A stretch of 7,688 nucleotides of DNA from Burkholderiaceae bacterium (GCA_017999135.1 JAGOBT010000138.1:1-7688), one strand, 5' to 3'. Shown: positions 1-6,797, counted from the stretch's first letter. Notes: generated by a model from the sequence alone, not told the origin. Translations and numbers: made by a program.

Positions 1-1
1 C

Positions 2-202
2 CAGGCGGAGCTGCTGGCACGTGACAAGGCAAGCCTTGACATCTTCTGGCTGCGTGACGAATCGCTGGCCGATAGCGACAACCTGCCGCCGCCGGATGTG
101 ATCGCGCAGGAGATCGTCGACGACCTGGAGGCGGCGCTGGAGCAATTCCGCCTGATCGCGGGCGATCTGGGGGAGGCCACGGCGGCGATTGACGCCGATT
201 GA
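2..202 (+). CDS. hsdM: Type I restriction-modification methyltransferase subunit M, C-terminal end (partial)
   Basis: Only the last 66 codons are present; the frame is open from base 2 and stops with TGA at 200-202. The peptide contains LLARDKASLDIFWLRDESL, then DNLPPPDVIAQEIVDDLEAAL and EQFRLIAGDLG, which I recognise as the conserved C-terminal helical tail of HsdM, the N6-adenine methyltransferase subunit of type I restriction-modification complexes. That tail helps contact HsdS. The catalytic NPPY-type motif and SAM-binding region lie outside the window, so function is inferred from the tail alone. No hsdS or hsdR follows: a terminator-like hairpin begins 22 bp after the stop and the next gene is a convergent tRNA. 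This gene is therefore probably the last of its transcript, with any hsdS or hsdR upstream of base 1, or it is a solitary or remnant unit. Family assignment is fairly sure; intactness cannot be judged. Confidence 0.85.
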   Translation, partial: QAELLARDKASLDIFWLRDESLADSDNLPPPDVIAQEIVDDLEAALEQFRLIAGDLGEATAAIDAD

Positions 203-224
203 TCCCAATGGTCACCGCCGCAGA

Positions 225-253
225 CCGTGGGCCAAGCGCCCAACGGTCGTTTT
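225..253 (+). terminator. Putative Rho-independent terminator of hsdM
   Basis: The stem pairs CCG (225-227) and TGGGC (228-232) with GCCCA (238-242) and CGG (244-246). There is one bulged A at 243 and a five-base loop. It is followed by TCGTTTT, a short U-tract when read on the plus strand. It starts 22 bp after the hsdM stop, the right place and orientation to end that transcript. The bulge and short T-run make it a modest call. Confidence 0.45.
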
Positions 254-269
254 GGTCAGGCCGAGAAAA

Positions 270-313
270 CCGGTGGGCCATGGATGGGCCACCGGTGGGC
301 CACAGATGGGCCA
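270..313. repeat. Four tandem 11-bp repeats (core TGGGCCA)
   Basis: The heptamer TGGGCCA occurs at 274, 285, 296 and 307, exactly 11 bp apart each time. The preceding four bases vary: CCGG, TGGA, CCGG, CAGA. A fifth, out-of-phase copy lies at 228-234. The first two and a half units also form an imperfect hairpin, with CCGGTGG (270-276) pairing with CCACCGG (289-295). The array lies in the noncoding gap between the convergent hsdM and tRNA transcripts. It may be a small variable-number repeat or a set of helically phased protein sites; nothing in the window decides this. Confidence 0.8.
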
Positions 314-329
314 TGGCGCCCAGAAACGC

Positions 330-354
330 CGAAGCCCGCACGGGGCGGGCTTCG
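330..354 (-). terminator. Terminator-like hairpin downstream of tRNA-fMet
   Basis: A perfect 10-bp inverted repeat, CGAAGCCCGC (330-339) and GCGGGCTTCG (345-354), encloses a five-base loop. On the minus strand it lies 27 bp beyond the CCA end of the tRNA gene and is followed by GCGTTTC, only a weak U-tract. GC-rich hairpins of this kind commonly follow tRNA genes in Burkholderiales. It could act in either direction. Confidence 0.55.
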
Positions 355-381
355 TAAGTGCCTGTCAGCACTCATATTTCT

Positions 382-458
<77 letters not shown>

Positions 459-470
459 ACTGAGCCTATG

Positions 471-476
471 ACTATA
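471..476 (-). promoter_or_regulatory. Possible -10 box for tRNA-fMet
   Basis: On the minus strand TATAGT (a 5/6 match to TATAAT) ends 12 nt before the first tRNA base, suitable spacing for a short 5' leader. No convincing -35 hexamer is seen 16-18 bp further upstream (the bases there read about ACATGA). It may therefore be activator-assisted, or the match may be by chance. Confidence 0.4.
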
Positions 477-520
477 GCACAGGTTGCAGGCGATCATGTG
501 GAGGAGATTCAGTCCGTTCT

Positions 521-1699
521 TCAATTTGCCGGCCCCACCCAGGGGAGCACCGTCTGGCCCAGGTTCAGCATCAGGCGGTTGGCCCAGGCAAACAGGGCCA
601 CGGCATGCACCAGGTCCAGCGTCTCGCCGGGGCTCAGGCCGGCGGCCTGCAGCACCAGCACGTCAGACGCCGCCACCGTGTGCGGCTGCAGGCCCAGCTG
701 GGCCGAGAACCGCACCAGCGCCTGCTCCCGGGCGTCGGCGCCGGCCGTGGCGGGATTCTGGAACAGTTGTGCGATCACATCATTGCGCCTGGCCAGCTGC
801 GTGAAGCGCTGGGCATGTACCGCCGTGCAATACACGCAGCCATTGAGCCGGGATTCGACGGTCGCCCCCAGCTCGCGCTCGGCCCGCGACAACCCGCCCG
901 GCGCAAACATGATGGCGTTGAACGCCACCGACCGGTGCAGCAGGATCTCGGGCTGGTGGGCCAGCAGCAGAAAGTACGGTGACTGCCGCGCCGTCGGGCT
1001 CATCTCGTCCAGCGCTGCCAGTTGCTGCGGCGTGGCAGCGTCCAGCGCCACGGTGTCGAGCCAGGGCGCCCACTCCAGGGTCTCGTCGGTGAAACCGTTG
1101 ATGCGCAACGGCGAGGGCAGCAACGCCCGTGCCGCCGCCGGGGCGGCTGGCGCGGGCGGCGGCAGGGGTTGGCCCGCAGCCGCCACCAGGGCCTGCAGGC
1201 CCGCCACCAGCCGCACCTGGTACGACACGAAGGCGATCAGCTGCGCCAGCGCCACCACGGCCGGCGTGCTCAGGCCCGCGTCGCGCAGCGCCTGCACCGC
1301 CGTCCGGTCGCCGTCGATGGGCCGATCAATCAGCTTGGCGGTGTAGCCCAGCAGCGTGGTCAGCCGCGGCGGCAAGTCGTGCGTCCAGGTGTCGGCTTCA
1401 ATGGCGGCTGCCCAGGCCATGCCGTCTGGCGCCTGCAAGCGCAGCCGGTGGGCATGGTGGTCCGCCAGCGTCGGCGCATGCGACAGACGGCAGGCCAGCA
1501 GGGCCGCCGCCAGCCGCTCGGCCACGGAGATGCCGGCCACATCGGGCGACAACAGGCCGTCATGGCTGGCCTGGGTGGCCGCCACCACCTTGGCGCGCGC
1601 ATGGCGCACCGCGTGCACCGGGTGGCCTGGCGCCAGTGGCACGCAGGCATCCACCACGTCGGCAGCGGGCGGGGCGAGGGGTTCGGTGGTCATCGGCAT
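521..1699 (-). CDS. Two-domain CMD/AhpD-like peroxidase-related protein
   Basis: The product has 392 aa. The chosen ATG has AGGA five nt upstream (1705-1708); a second ATG two codons later fits that site less well. Frame continuing upstream to 2260 overlaps the flavoenzyme gene and is not coding. The C-terminal domain (about 200-392) carries the AhpD signature ERELGATVESRLNGCVYC followed by His295. E276, C288, C291 and H295 match the spacing of the catalytic Glu, two Cys and His of alkylhydroperoxidase AhpD. The N-terminal domain (about 15-175) resembles a second carboxymuconolactone-decarboxylase-like helical domain but has no Cys-x-x-Cys. A Pro/Ala-rich linker (about 178-195) joins them. 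The arrangement looks like a fusion of the two proteins named Avi_7170-type (CMD) and Avi_7169-type (peroxidase), usually separate neighbours near flavin monooxygenases. The likely role is thiol-dependent removal of peroxide or another reactive by-product of the neighbouring flavoenzyme. Substrate is unknown. Confidence 0.85.
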   Translation of the reverse strand: MPMTTEPLAPPAADVVDACVPLAPGHPVHAVRHARAKVVAATQASHDGLLSPDVAGISVAERLAAALLACRLSHAPTLADHHAHRLRLQAPDGMAWAAAIEADTWTHDLPPRLTTLLGYTAKLIDRPIDGDRTAVQALRDAGLSTPAVVALAQLIAFVSYQVRLVAGLQALVAAAGQPLPPPAPAAPAAARALLPSPLRINGFTDETLEWAPWLDTVALDAATPQQLAALDEMSPTARQSPYFLLLAHQPEILLHRSVAFNAIMFAPGGLSRAERELGATVESRLNGCVYCTAVHAQRFTQLARRNDVIAQLFQNPATAGADAREQALVRFSAQLGLQPHTVAASDVLVLQAAGLSPGETLDLVHAVALFAWANRLMLNLGQTVLPWVGPAN

Positions 1700-1730
1700 G
1701 GGCTTCCTGGCAGGGGGCGGGTCGGCCGCT

Positions 1731-3173
1731 TCAGGCCGGCACCCATTCATCGCCCAGCAGTTCGGGGTCGGCATAGGCCTCGAGCATGGCGAAGTGGTGG
1801 TCGAAGTCTTCGCGGTAGAACGCGGCCGCCAGGCCCGTGGCCAGGCGGCGGGCGCCGTCGCTGATGGCCGGGATGTCGCCCGACACCGCGCCGTGCGACA
1901 GGGTGGCGGGGTAGCAGAAGCAGTGGACGCGGTCCAGTCCCGGGCAGGCGCCCGGCGTGCGCTCCTGGAACTGGAACAGCGGCCCCAGGTCGGGAGAATC
2001 GGCCAGCTCCTGGTCGTGCTCGCCCGGCGCGGGCGTGAAGCGGTGCTTCCAGGCGCGCACCTGGTCGGCAAAGGCGGCGTATTCGGGGCGCAGGCTCCAG
2101 TCGATCTTGAAACCGGTGGACACGATCGCGAAGTCGACCTCGAAGCTGCGGCGCGCGGTGCGGATGCGCAGGCCGTCGCCGCTGTGCTGCACCGCCTGCA
2201 CCGCGCAGCCGAAGTGGAACGCGGCGTTCGGGTGGCGCGACACACGCAGCGTGCTGCCATGCGGCGGCGGCACCTGGGTCTGGTTGATGTAGTGGCGCAG
2301 GCGCCAGCGCTGCGCGTCGGGCAGCAGGTGGTGGCCGTGCGTCAGGCCCGGCACGCCGGCGCCCTTGCTCTTGTTGATGCGCGGCAGGTCGTCGCGGCGG
2401 ATCAGCAGATCGACACTGCGGGCACCGCACTCCAGCGCCGTGGCGGCGCTGTCCATGGCCGATGAGCCGGCGCCCACCACCGCCACCCGCAAGCCGGCCA
2501 GGCGGCTGTGGTCCAGCTCGTCGGACGAATGCGCCCACAGCTGCGGGGGGATGCCGTCCATGAAGGCCGGCACAGCCGGCCCGCCCAGGCCGTCGCGGCC
2601 GGTGGCCAGCACCACCCGGCGCGCCAGCACGCGGCTGTCGGCACCGGCCGCTCGCAGATGCAGCAGCACACGGCTGTCGGCACGTGGCAGCACCGCCACC
2701 ACGGCGGTGTGATTGCGCACGTCCAGCGCCATCACCCGGCGGTACCAGCGCAGGTAGTCCATCCACTGCAGGCGGGGAATCTTGTCCAGCGCAGTCCAGC
2801 CTGCGGCGCCGAACTGCGCCTCGTACCAGGCGCGAAAGGTCAGCGCGGGCAGACCCAGCGCAGGGCCGGTCAGCTCCTTGGGCGAGCGCAGCGTCTCCAT
2901 GCGGGCGGTGGTGGCCCAGGGGCCTTCCAGCCCGGCGCCCTGGCGGTCGAACAGCACCGCGTGGATGCCGTTCTGCGCCAGACAGGCCGCCACCGCCATG
3001 CCGGCCTGGCCGGCCCCGATGATGGCCACATCCAGCACGGGCAGGCCGTCGACCGGCGGCTGCGCTGGCATCCACGGCCGGGCCGGCCAGCCCAGGCAGG
3101 CCAGATCGTGCGCCAGGCGCTGTTCCAGCGCCGGCAGGCCGATGGGCGGTGAGGCGGGGGCGTCGGCGTGCAC
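1731..3173 (-). CDS. FAD/NAD(P)H-dependent monooxygenase-like oxidoreductase
   Basis: The product has 480 aa from a GTG start, 6 nt after the preceding stop and in the same frame, so translation is probably coupled; only a weak AGG lies upstream. An FAD-binding Rossmann motif GAGQAG is at 53-58 after strand LDVAII. A second dinucleotide motif GAGSSAMDSA (234-243), followed by an acidic ECGA turn, fits NAD(P)H. The ATG-type strand ends are VVLATGRDG (187-195) and IVSTGF (350-355). HSSDELDHS (215-223) corresponds to the HS segment of flavin-containing monooxygenases, but the full FxGxxxHxxxW Baeyer-Villiger motif is not clear. Blocks such as EGPWATTARMETLRSPK and THGHHLLPDAQRWRLRHYI are typical of an uncharacterised FMO-like family. 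No signal peptide is seen, so it is cytosolic. A later ATG (codon 35) would cut off the conserved N-terminal ALEQRLAHDL region, so GTG is preferred. The likely reaction is NADPH-driven oxygenation of a small organic compound; the substrate is not predictable. Confidence 0.85.
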   Translation of the reverse strand: MHADAPASPPIGLPALEQRLAHDLACLGWPARPWMPAQPPVDGLPVLDVAIIGAGQAGMAVAACLAQNGIHAVLFDRQGAGLEGPWATTARMETLRSPKELTGPALGLPALTFRAWYEAQFGAAGWTALDKIPRLQWMDYLRWYRRVMALDVRNHTAVVAVLPRADSRVLLHLRAAGADSRVLARRVVLATGRDGLGGPAVPAFMDGIPPQLWAHSSDELDHSRLAGLRVAVVGAGSSAMDSAATALECGARSVDLLIRRDDLPRINKSKGAGVPGLTHGHHLLPDAQRWRLRHYINQTQVPPPHGSTLRVSRHPNAAFHFGCAVQAVQHSGDGLRIRTARRSFEVDFAIVSTGFKIDWSLRPEYAAFADQVRAWKHRFTPAPGEHDQELADSPDLGPLFQFQERTPGACPGLDRVHCFCYPATLSHGAVSGDIPAISDGARRLATGLAAAFYREDFDHHFAMLEAYADPELLGDEWVPA

Positions 3174-3179
3174 GGCCTG

Positions 3180-4175
3180 TCAGTCCAGGGTGATGTTGGC
3201 GCTGCGTGCCACCTCGGCCCACTTCACGCGGTTGTCGCGCACCGTCCTGCGGAACTGGTCGGGCGATTCGATGCGCACCGCATTGCCCTGGGCCTCGAAG
3301 TGGGCCTGCACCTCGCGCTGCTCGAGCACCACCTTCACCGCGGCGTTGAGCTTGTCGACGATGCGGGCGTCGGTGCCCTTGGGCGCGAAGATGGCGAACC
3401 AGATGGAGCTGTCGAAGCCCTGCGTGCCCGGCAAGCCGCTGGACGCGATGGTGGGCACCTCCTTCACGGCGGCCACCGGCGCGGCCGTGGTCACGCCCAG
3501 CAGGCGCACCTTGCCGGCCTTGTAGTGGGACAGCACCGTCTGCACCTGGTTCATGATGCAGCAGGTGTCGCCCTTCAGCACCGCCTGGATCGCCTCCGGG
3601 CCGCCCTTGTAGGGCACATGCACCATGTCCAGCCCCAGGCGGGCGTTGAACTCGGCAAACGCCATGTGGGTGCCTGCGCCGTTGCCGGTGGACGCGTAGT
3701 TGTACTTGCCCGGGTTGGCCTTCACCAGCGCGACGAACTCCTGCAGCGTGCGCACGTTGATGACGTCGGGGTTGATGGTGAGCACGTTCGACACATCCAG
3801 CAACGGCGCCACCGGCACGAAGTCGGTCTCCACGTCGAACGGCAGCTTCTTGTACAGCGCCGCGTTGCTGCCATGCGTGGCGGCGGTGCCGAACAGCAGC
3901 GTGTAGCCGTCGGCCTTGGCGCCAGCCACGAACTGGCTGGCGATGTTGCCGGCCGCGCCGGGCTTGTAGTCGATGACCACCGGCTGGCCCAGCTGCTTGC
4001 CCAGGGGCTCCTGCAGGCGGCGGGCCACCACGTCCACGCCCGACCCAGCCGGAAAGCCCAGGTACAGCGTGATCGGCCGGGTGGGCCAGTCCTGGGCGTG
4101 GGCAGACAGGGCAGGCAGCAGCGCGATGGCCGCAAGGCCGGCCCCGAGCAGGCGGCGGATTCCAGGCAGGGTCAA
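3180..4175 (-). CDS. Bug/TctC-family periplasmic substrate-binding protein
   Basis: The product has 331 aa, the usual length for this family. It starts at TTG (4173-4175) with GGAG six nt upstream (4182-4185); no ATG fits the conserved N-terminus. Residues 1-27 form a Sec signal peptide: RR at 7-8, a hydrophobic stretch to about 23, and an AHA|QD cleavage site. The mature protein opens with DWPTRPITLYLGFPAGSGVD and continues VVARRL, the Bug version of the first ligand-binding loop. PGAAGNIA follows at 72-79, STGNGAGTHMA at 162-172, and VPYKGGPEAIQAVLKGD at 187-203 forms the second loop. Such proteins bind carboxylates or other small organic acids for tripartite tricarboxylate transporters, or act as sensors. 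No TctA or TctB membrane gene is in the window, so it is an orphan receptor, common in Burkholderiales. Adjacent cysteines at 205-206 (DTCC) are unusual for the family. It is first in a three-gene operon. Confidence 0.93.
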   Translation of the reverse strand: MTLPGIRRLLGAGLAAIALLPALSAHAQDWPTRPITLYLGFPAGSGVDVVARRLQEPLGKQLGQPVVIDYKPGAAGNIASQFVAGAKADGYTLLFGTAATHGSNAALYKKLPFDVETDFVPVAPLLDVSNVLTINPDVINVRTLQEFVALVKANPGKYNYASTGNGAGTHMAFAEFNARLGLDMVHVPYKGGPEAIQAVLKGDTCCIMNQVQTVLSHYKAGKVRLLGVTTAAPVAAVKEVPTIASSGLPGTQGFDSSIWFAIFAPKGTDARIVDKLNAAVKVVLEQREVQAHFEAQGNAVRIESPDQFRRTVRDNRVKWAEVARSANITLD

Positions 4176-4262
4176 GATGGGCTCCAGCAGAGAGGTTGTG
4201 CGGCGTGGTGCGGCAACCCGTCAGCGGCGCTGCCAGCGTGCATTCTCGACCACCGCGCGCCC
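4176..4262 (-). other. Upstream region of the tctC-like operon, no clear promoter
   Basis: This stretch between the ribosomal operon terminator and the TTG start must carry the operon's promoter if the terminator is efficient. I see the ribosome-binding GGAG at 4182-4185 and a TTGCCG at about 4212-4217 (minus strand). No matching -10 box lies 16-18 bp downstream of it, and there is no clear -24/-12 pair. A regulated promoter needing an activator is possible. Confidence 0.3.
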
Positions 4263-4289
4263 AATAAAAAACCAGCCCGCAGGCTGGTT
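4263..4289 (-). terminator. Rho-independent terminator of the alpha operon
   Basis: On the minus strand a perfect 8-bp stem AACCAGCC/GGCTGGTT with loop TGCG is followed directly by a T-rich run (TTTTTATT). It starts 40 nt after the rplQ stop. This is a textbook intrinsic terminator and marks the end of the ribosomal-protein transcript. The plus-strand side has no comparable T-run, so it acts in one direction. Confidence 0.92.
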
Positions 4290-4329
4290 CCTTGTCAGGC
4301 CGTCGGCAGGGCTGTGCCCGGCCGGCGGG

Positions 4330-4722
4330 TCACTCGCCTGCGGGTTCGGCCGCAGCGGCGGGCTCGGGGCGGTCCACCAGTTCGACGAAGGCCATCGGCG
4401 CGTTGTCACCCACGCGGAACCCCATCTTCAGGATGCGGGTGTAGCCACCCGGGCGGGTCTGGTAGCGGGGGCCCAGCTCCTTGAACAGCTTCAGCACCAC
4501 GTCGCGGTCACGCAGGCGGTTGAAGGCCAGGCGGTGGTTGGCCAGGCTGGGCACCTTGGCCAGAGTGATCAGGGGCTCGACCACGCGCCGCAGCTCCTTG
4601 GCCTTGGGCACGGTGGTCTTGATGGCTTCGTGCTGCAGCAGCGAAACGCACATGTTGCGCAGCATCGCGGCGCGGTGCTCGCTGGTGCGGTTGAGTTTGC
4701 GGAGGCCGTGGCGGTGACGCAT
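4330..4722 (-). CDS. rplQ: 50S ribosomal protein L17
   Basis: The product has 130 aa, a normal bacterial length. It begins [20 protein letters not shown] and continues through [19 protein letters not shown], both hallmark L17 blocks. [24 protein letters not shown] (about 92-115) closes the conserved fold, and the C-terminal tail is Ala/Pro/Glu-rich. L17 binds 23S rRNA near the exit tunnel of the large subunit. AGGA lies seven nt before the ATG (4730-4733). It is the last gene of the alpha operon, 100 bp after rpoA, and an intrinsic terminator follows it. The rpoA-rplQ order is conserved in almost all bacteria, so identity is secure. Confidence 0.98.
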   Translation of the reverse strand: MRHRHGLRKLNRTSEHRAAMLRNMCVSLLQHEAIKTTVPKAKELRRVVEPLITLAKVPSLANHRLAFNRLRDRDVVLKLFKELGPRYQTRPGGYTRILKMGFRVGDNAPMAFVELVDRPEPAAAAEPAGE

Positions 4723-4744
4723 GGTGATGTCCTTTGGTTATCGA

Positions 4745-4794
4745 ACCCCGGCCGTGTCAGGTACCGGGGTGTGCACTCGTGCCCGATACCGGGC
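4745..4794 (-). promoter_or_regulatory. Two hairpins in the rpoA-rplQ spacer
   Basis: The 100-bp spacer contains ACCCCGG (4745-4751) pairing perfectly with CCGGGGT (4764-4770) over a 12-nt loop. It also contains GCCCG (4781-4785) pairing with CGGGC (4790-4794) over a four-base loop. Neither is followed by a T-run on the minus strand, so they do not look like terminators. They may be RNA-processing or mRNA-stability elements that adjust rplQ output relative to rpoA. Confidence 0.5.
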
Positions 4795-4822
4795 CGGTGG
4801 TTTGGGTTGACCTGCGCCGGGA

Positions 4823-5815
4823 TCAGCGCTTGTCCAGGCCCTGCGGGGGCCAGTTCTCCAGCCGCGCGCCGAGCGTGAGCCCGCGCGAAGCCAGCACTTC
4901 CTTGATTTCGTTGAGCGACTTGCGGCCCAAGTTCGGGGTCTTCAGCAGCTCCGTCTCGGTGCGCTGGATCAGGTCGCCGATGTAGTAGATGTTCTCGGCC
5001 TTCAGGCAGTTGGCCGAGCGCACGGTCAGCTCCAGCTCGTCCACCGGGCGCAGCAGGATCGGGTCGTGCGTGTCCTTGCGGATGTCGCTCGGGCCGGCAT
5101 AGCCGCCGGCGCCTTCCACCGGCTGCATGCCGGAGAACACGGCCAGCTGCTCCACCAGGATCTGTGCCGATGCACGGATGGCATCTTCGGGCGTGACGGC
5201 ACCGTTGGTCTCGATCTCGAGCACCAGCTTGTCCAGGTCGGTCCGCTGCTCGACACGGGCGTTCTCGACGGCGTAGCTCACACGGCGAACCGGCGAGAAC
5301 GATGCGTCCAGCACGATGCGGCCGATCGACTTGGTGGGCTCATCGCCATAACGGCGCATGCTGCCCGGCACATAGCCACGACCCTTTTCCACCTTGATCT
5401 GCATGTCCAGCTTGCCGCCATGGGCCAGGTGGGCGATCACGTGCTCGGGGTTGATGACTTCCACGTCGTGCGGCACCTGGATGTCGGCCGCGGTGACCGG
5501 GCCTTCGCCTTCCTTGCGCACCACCAGCGTCACTTCGTCGCGGTTGTGAAGGCGGAAGACCACGCCCTTCAGGTTCAGCATGATGTGCACCACATCTTCG
5601 GCCACGCCGTCGATGGTGGAGTACTCATGCAGCACGCCAGCGATGGTGACTTCGGTCGGTGCGTAACCCACCATCGACGACAGCAGCACGCGGCGCAGCG
5701 CGTTGCCCAGCGTGTGGCCGTAACCGCGCTCGAACGGCTCGAGCGTGACTTTGGCGCGGTGGTGGCCGAGCGGCTCCACCTGGATGGCTTTGGGTTTCAG
5801 CAGATTGGTTTGCAT
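4823..5815 (-). CDS. rpoA: DNA-directed RNA polymerase subunit alpha
   Basis: The product has 330 aa, full length for beta/gammaproteobacteria. The N-terminal dimerisation and assembly domain (about 1-235) contains [20 protein letters not shown] at about 29-48, the conserved alpha dimer and core-binding helix. A short linker leads to the C-terminal domain (about 250-320). Its DNA- and activator-binding block [11 protein letters not shown] begins at Arg266, equivalent to E. coli Arg265. The end PPQGLDKR is typical of betaproteobacteria. The alpha dimer scaffolds beta and beta', and its C-terminal domain contacts UP elements and activators. Two purine-rich segments precede the ATG: AGGA four nt upstream and GAGAGGA ten nt upstream, the latter better spaced. 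It follows rpsD after a 146-bp spacer that can form a pseudoknot, a possible control point for its translation or expression. Confidence 0.99.
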   Translation of the reverse strand: MQTNLLKPKAIQVEPLGHHRAKVTLEPFERGYGHTLGNALRRVLLSSMVGYAPTEVTIAGVLHEYSTIDGVAEDVVHIMLNLKGVVFRLHNRDEVTLVVRKEGEGPVTAADIQVPHDVEVINPEHVIAHLAHGGKLDMQIKVEKGRGYVPGSMRRYGDEPTKSIGRIVLDASFSPVRRVSYAVENARVEQRTDLDKLVLEIETNGAVTPEDAIRASAQILVEQLAVFSGMQPVEGAGGYAGPSDIRKDTHDPILLRPVDELELTVRSANCLKAENIYYIGDLIQRTETELLKTPNLGRKSLNEIKEVLASRGLTLGARLENWPPQGLDKR

Positions 5816-5872
5816 CGAGTCCTGTTCCTCTCAATACCCTCGGCTCGTTACACCGATAAGGCTGACGGACCA

Positions 5873-5920
5873 TGCCGGGCGGGATACACCTCGTGCCATG
5901 CCCGGCAAGCGGACACGAGG
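5873..5920 (-). ncRNA. Candidate H-type mRNA pseudoknot in the rpsD-rpoA spacer
   Basis: Two perfect inverted repeats interleave. In transcript order these are CCTCGTG (5920-5914), six nt, TGCCGGGC (5907-5900), four nt (ATGG), CACGAGG (5895-5889), eight nt, and GCCCGGCA (5880-5873). The first pairs with the third (7 bp) and the second with the fourth (8 bp), which is H-type pseudoknot topology with loops long enough to cross each stem. Alternatively the two are mutually exclusive hairpins, which would make a switch. It ends 57 nt before the rpoA start codon. A further 7-bp inverted repeat (GGCGCGC 5925-5931 with GCGCGCC 5946-5952) lies between it and the rpsD stop. No T-run follows, so it is not a terminator. 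A ribosomal-protein-controlled element is the leading inference. Confidence 0.5.
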
Positions 5921-5961
5921 GCGGGGCGCGCACGCCTGGCGGGCGGCGCGCCGGCAAGGCA

Positions 5962-6585
<624 letters not shown>

Positions 6586-6608
6586 GGGGGGTCCTCTGTG
6601 AAAATCTG

Positions 6609-6628
6609 ACGCGAGGCAAAAGTCGCGC
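6609..6628 (-). promoter_or_regulatory. Small hairpin just upstream of the rpsD ribosome-binding site
   Basis: In the minus-strand RNA GCGCGA (6628-6623) pairs with UCGCGU (6614-6609) over an eight-base loop, with one G-U pair. It ends 11 nt before the AGAGGA Shine-Dalgarno of rpsD, so it could influence ribosome access. Six GC-rich pairs can arise by chance in such sequence. Confidence 0.35.
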
Positions 6629-6724
6629 GAGTCTGGCGGATGTTGTTGAGACGCTCAGACGGTGGGCTTGGTCGTTGTGCTGCCGGCACCCTGCACTGCA
6701 GTGTTGGCGTGCTTCAACGAAATT

Positions 6725-6753
6725 GCCGGCAGGCGCTGCATGCACCCGCCGGC
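6725..6753 (-). promoter_or_regulatory. Stable hairpin in the rpsD leader
   Basis: In the minus-strand RNA GCCGGCGGG (6753-6745) pairs along nine positions with CCUGCCGGC (6733-6725) around an 11-nt loop. One pair is G-U on this strand but would be A-C on the other, so the structure favours the transcribed strand. GCCGGC is self-complementary and a third copy lies downstream (6682-6687), so alternative pairings are possible. It begins about 10 nt into the transcript expected from the promoter proposed at 6770-6797. Confidence 0.5.
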
Positions 6754-6769
6754 TGACGGAAAACTCTTG

Positions 6770-6797
6770 ATTGTAGCGGCCAGGCGGCCGCGCACAA
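6770..6797 (-). promoter_or_regulatory. Putative internal sigma-70 promoter for rpsD-rpoA-rplQ
   Basis: On the minus strand TTGTGC (6797-6792) is followed after 16 bp by TACAAT (6775-6770), a 5/6 match to the -10 consensus; the -35 matches only TTG. It begins 5 bp beyond the rpsK stop. Transcription would start near 6763, giving a leader of about 178 nt ahead of the rpsD GTG. The position in the longest spacer of the operon supports a real secondary promoter that could uncouple rpsD, rpoA and rplQ from upstream genes. Confidence 0.55.

Noticed and set aside
278..316. Two CCATGG sites 33 bp apart as independent palindromic operators
   Set aside because: They follow from the 11-bp repeat array (three units apart) and do not need a separate explanation.
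203..381. Second copy of the tRNA-fMet 3' end as an integration attachment site
   Set aside because: I looked for a repeat of the tRNA 3' sequence between hsdM and the tRNA and found none; any second copy would lie outside the window.
468..1346. Long plus-strand open frame opposite the CMD/AhpD-like gene
   Set aside because: Its composition is Ser/Ala/Arg-rich with no recognisable domain. It is the antisense of a clear coding gene; high GC content creates such open frames.
1700..2260. Upstream extension of the CMD/AhpD-like frame to 2260
   Set aside because: The extension lies wholly inside the flavoenzyme gene in another frame and is Arg/Ser/Thr/Ala-rich; the ATG at 1699 has a good ribosome-binding site.
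1356..2465. 369-codon plus-strand open frame spanning two minus-strand genes
   Set aside because: It crosses the boundary between the flavoenzyme and the CMD gene on the other strand, has no family features, and both overlapped genes are well supported.
3168..4484. 438-codon plus-strand open frame across the Bug-type gene, the terminator and rplQ
   Set aside because: The translation is His/Arg/Gln-rich antisense sequence running through a strong terminator and into a ribosomal protein gene, so it is not a credible gene.
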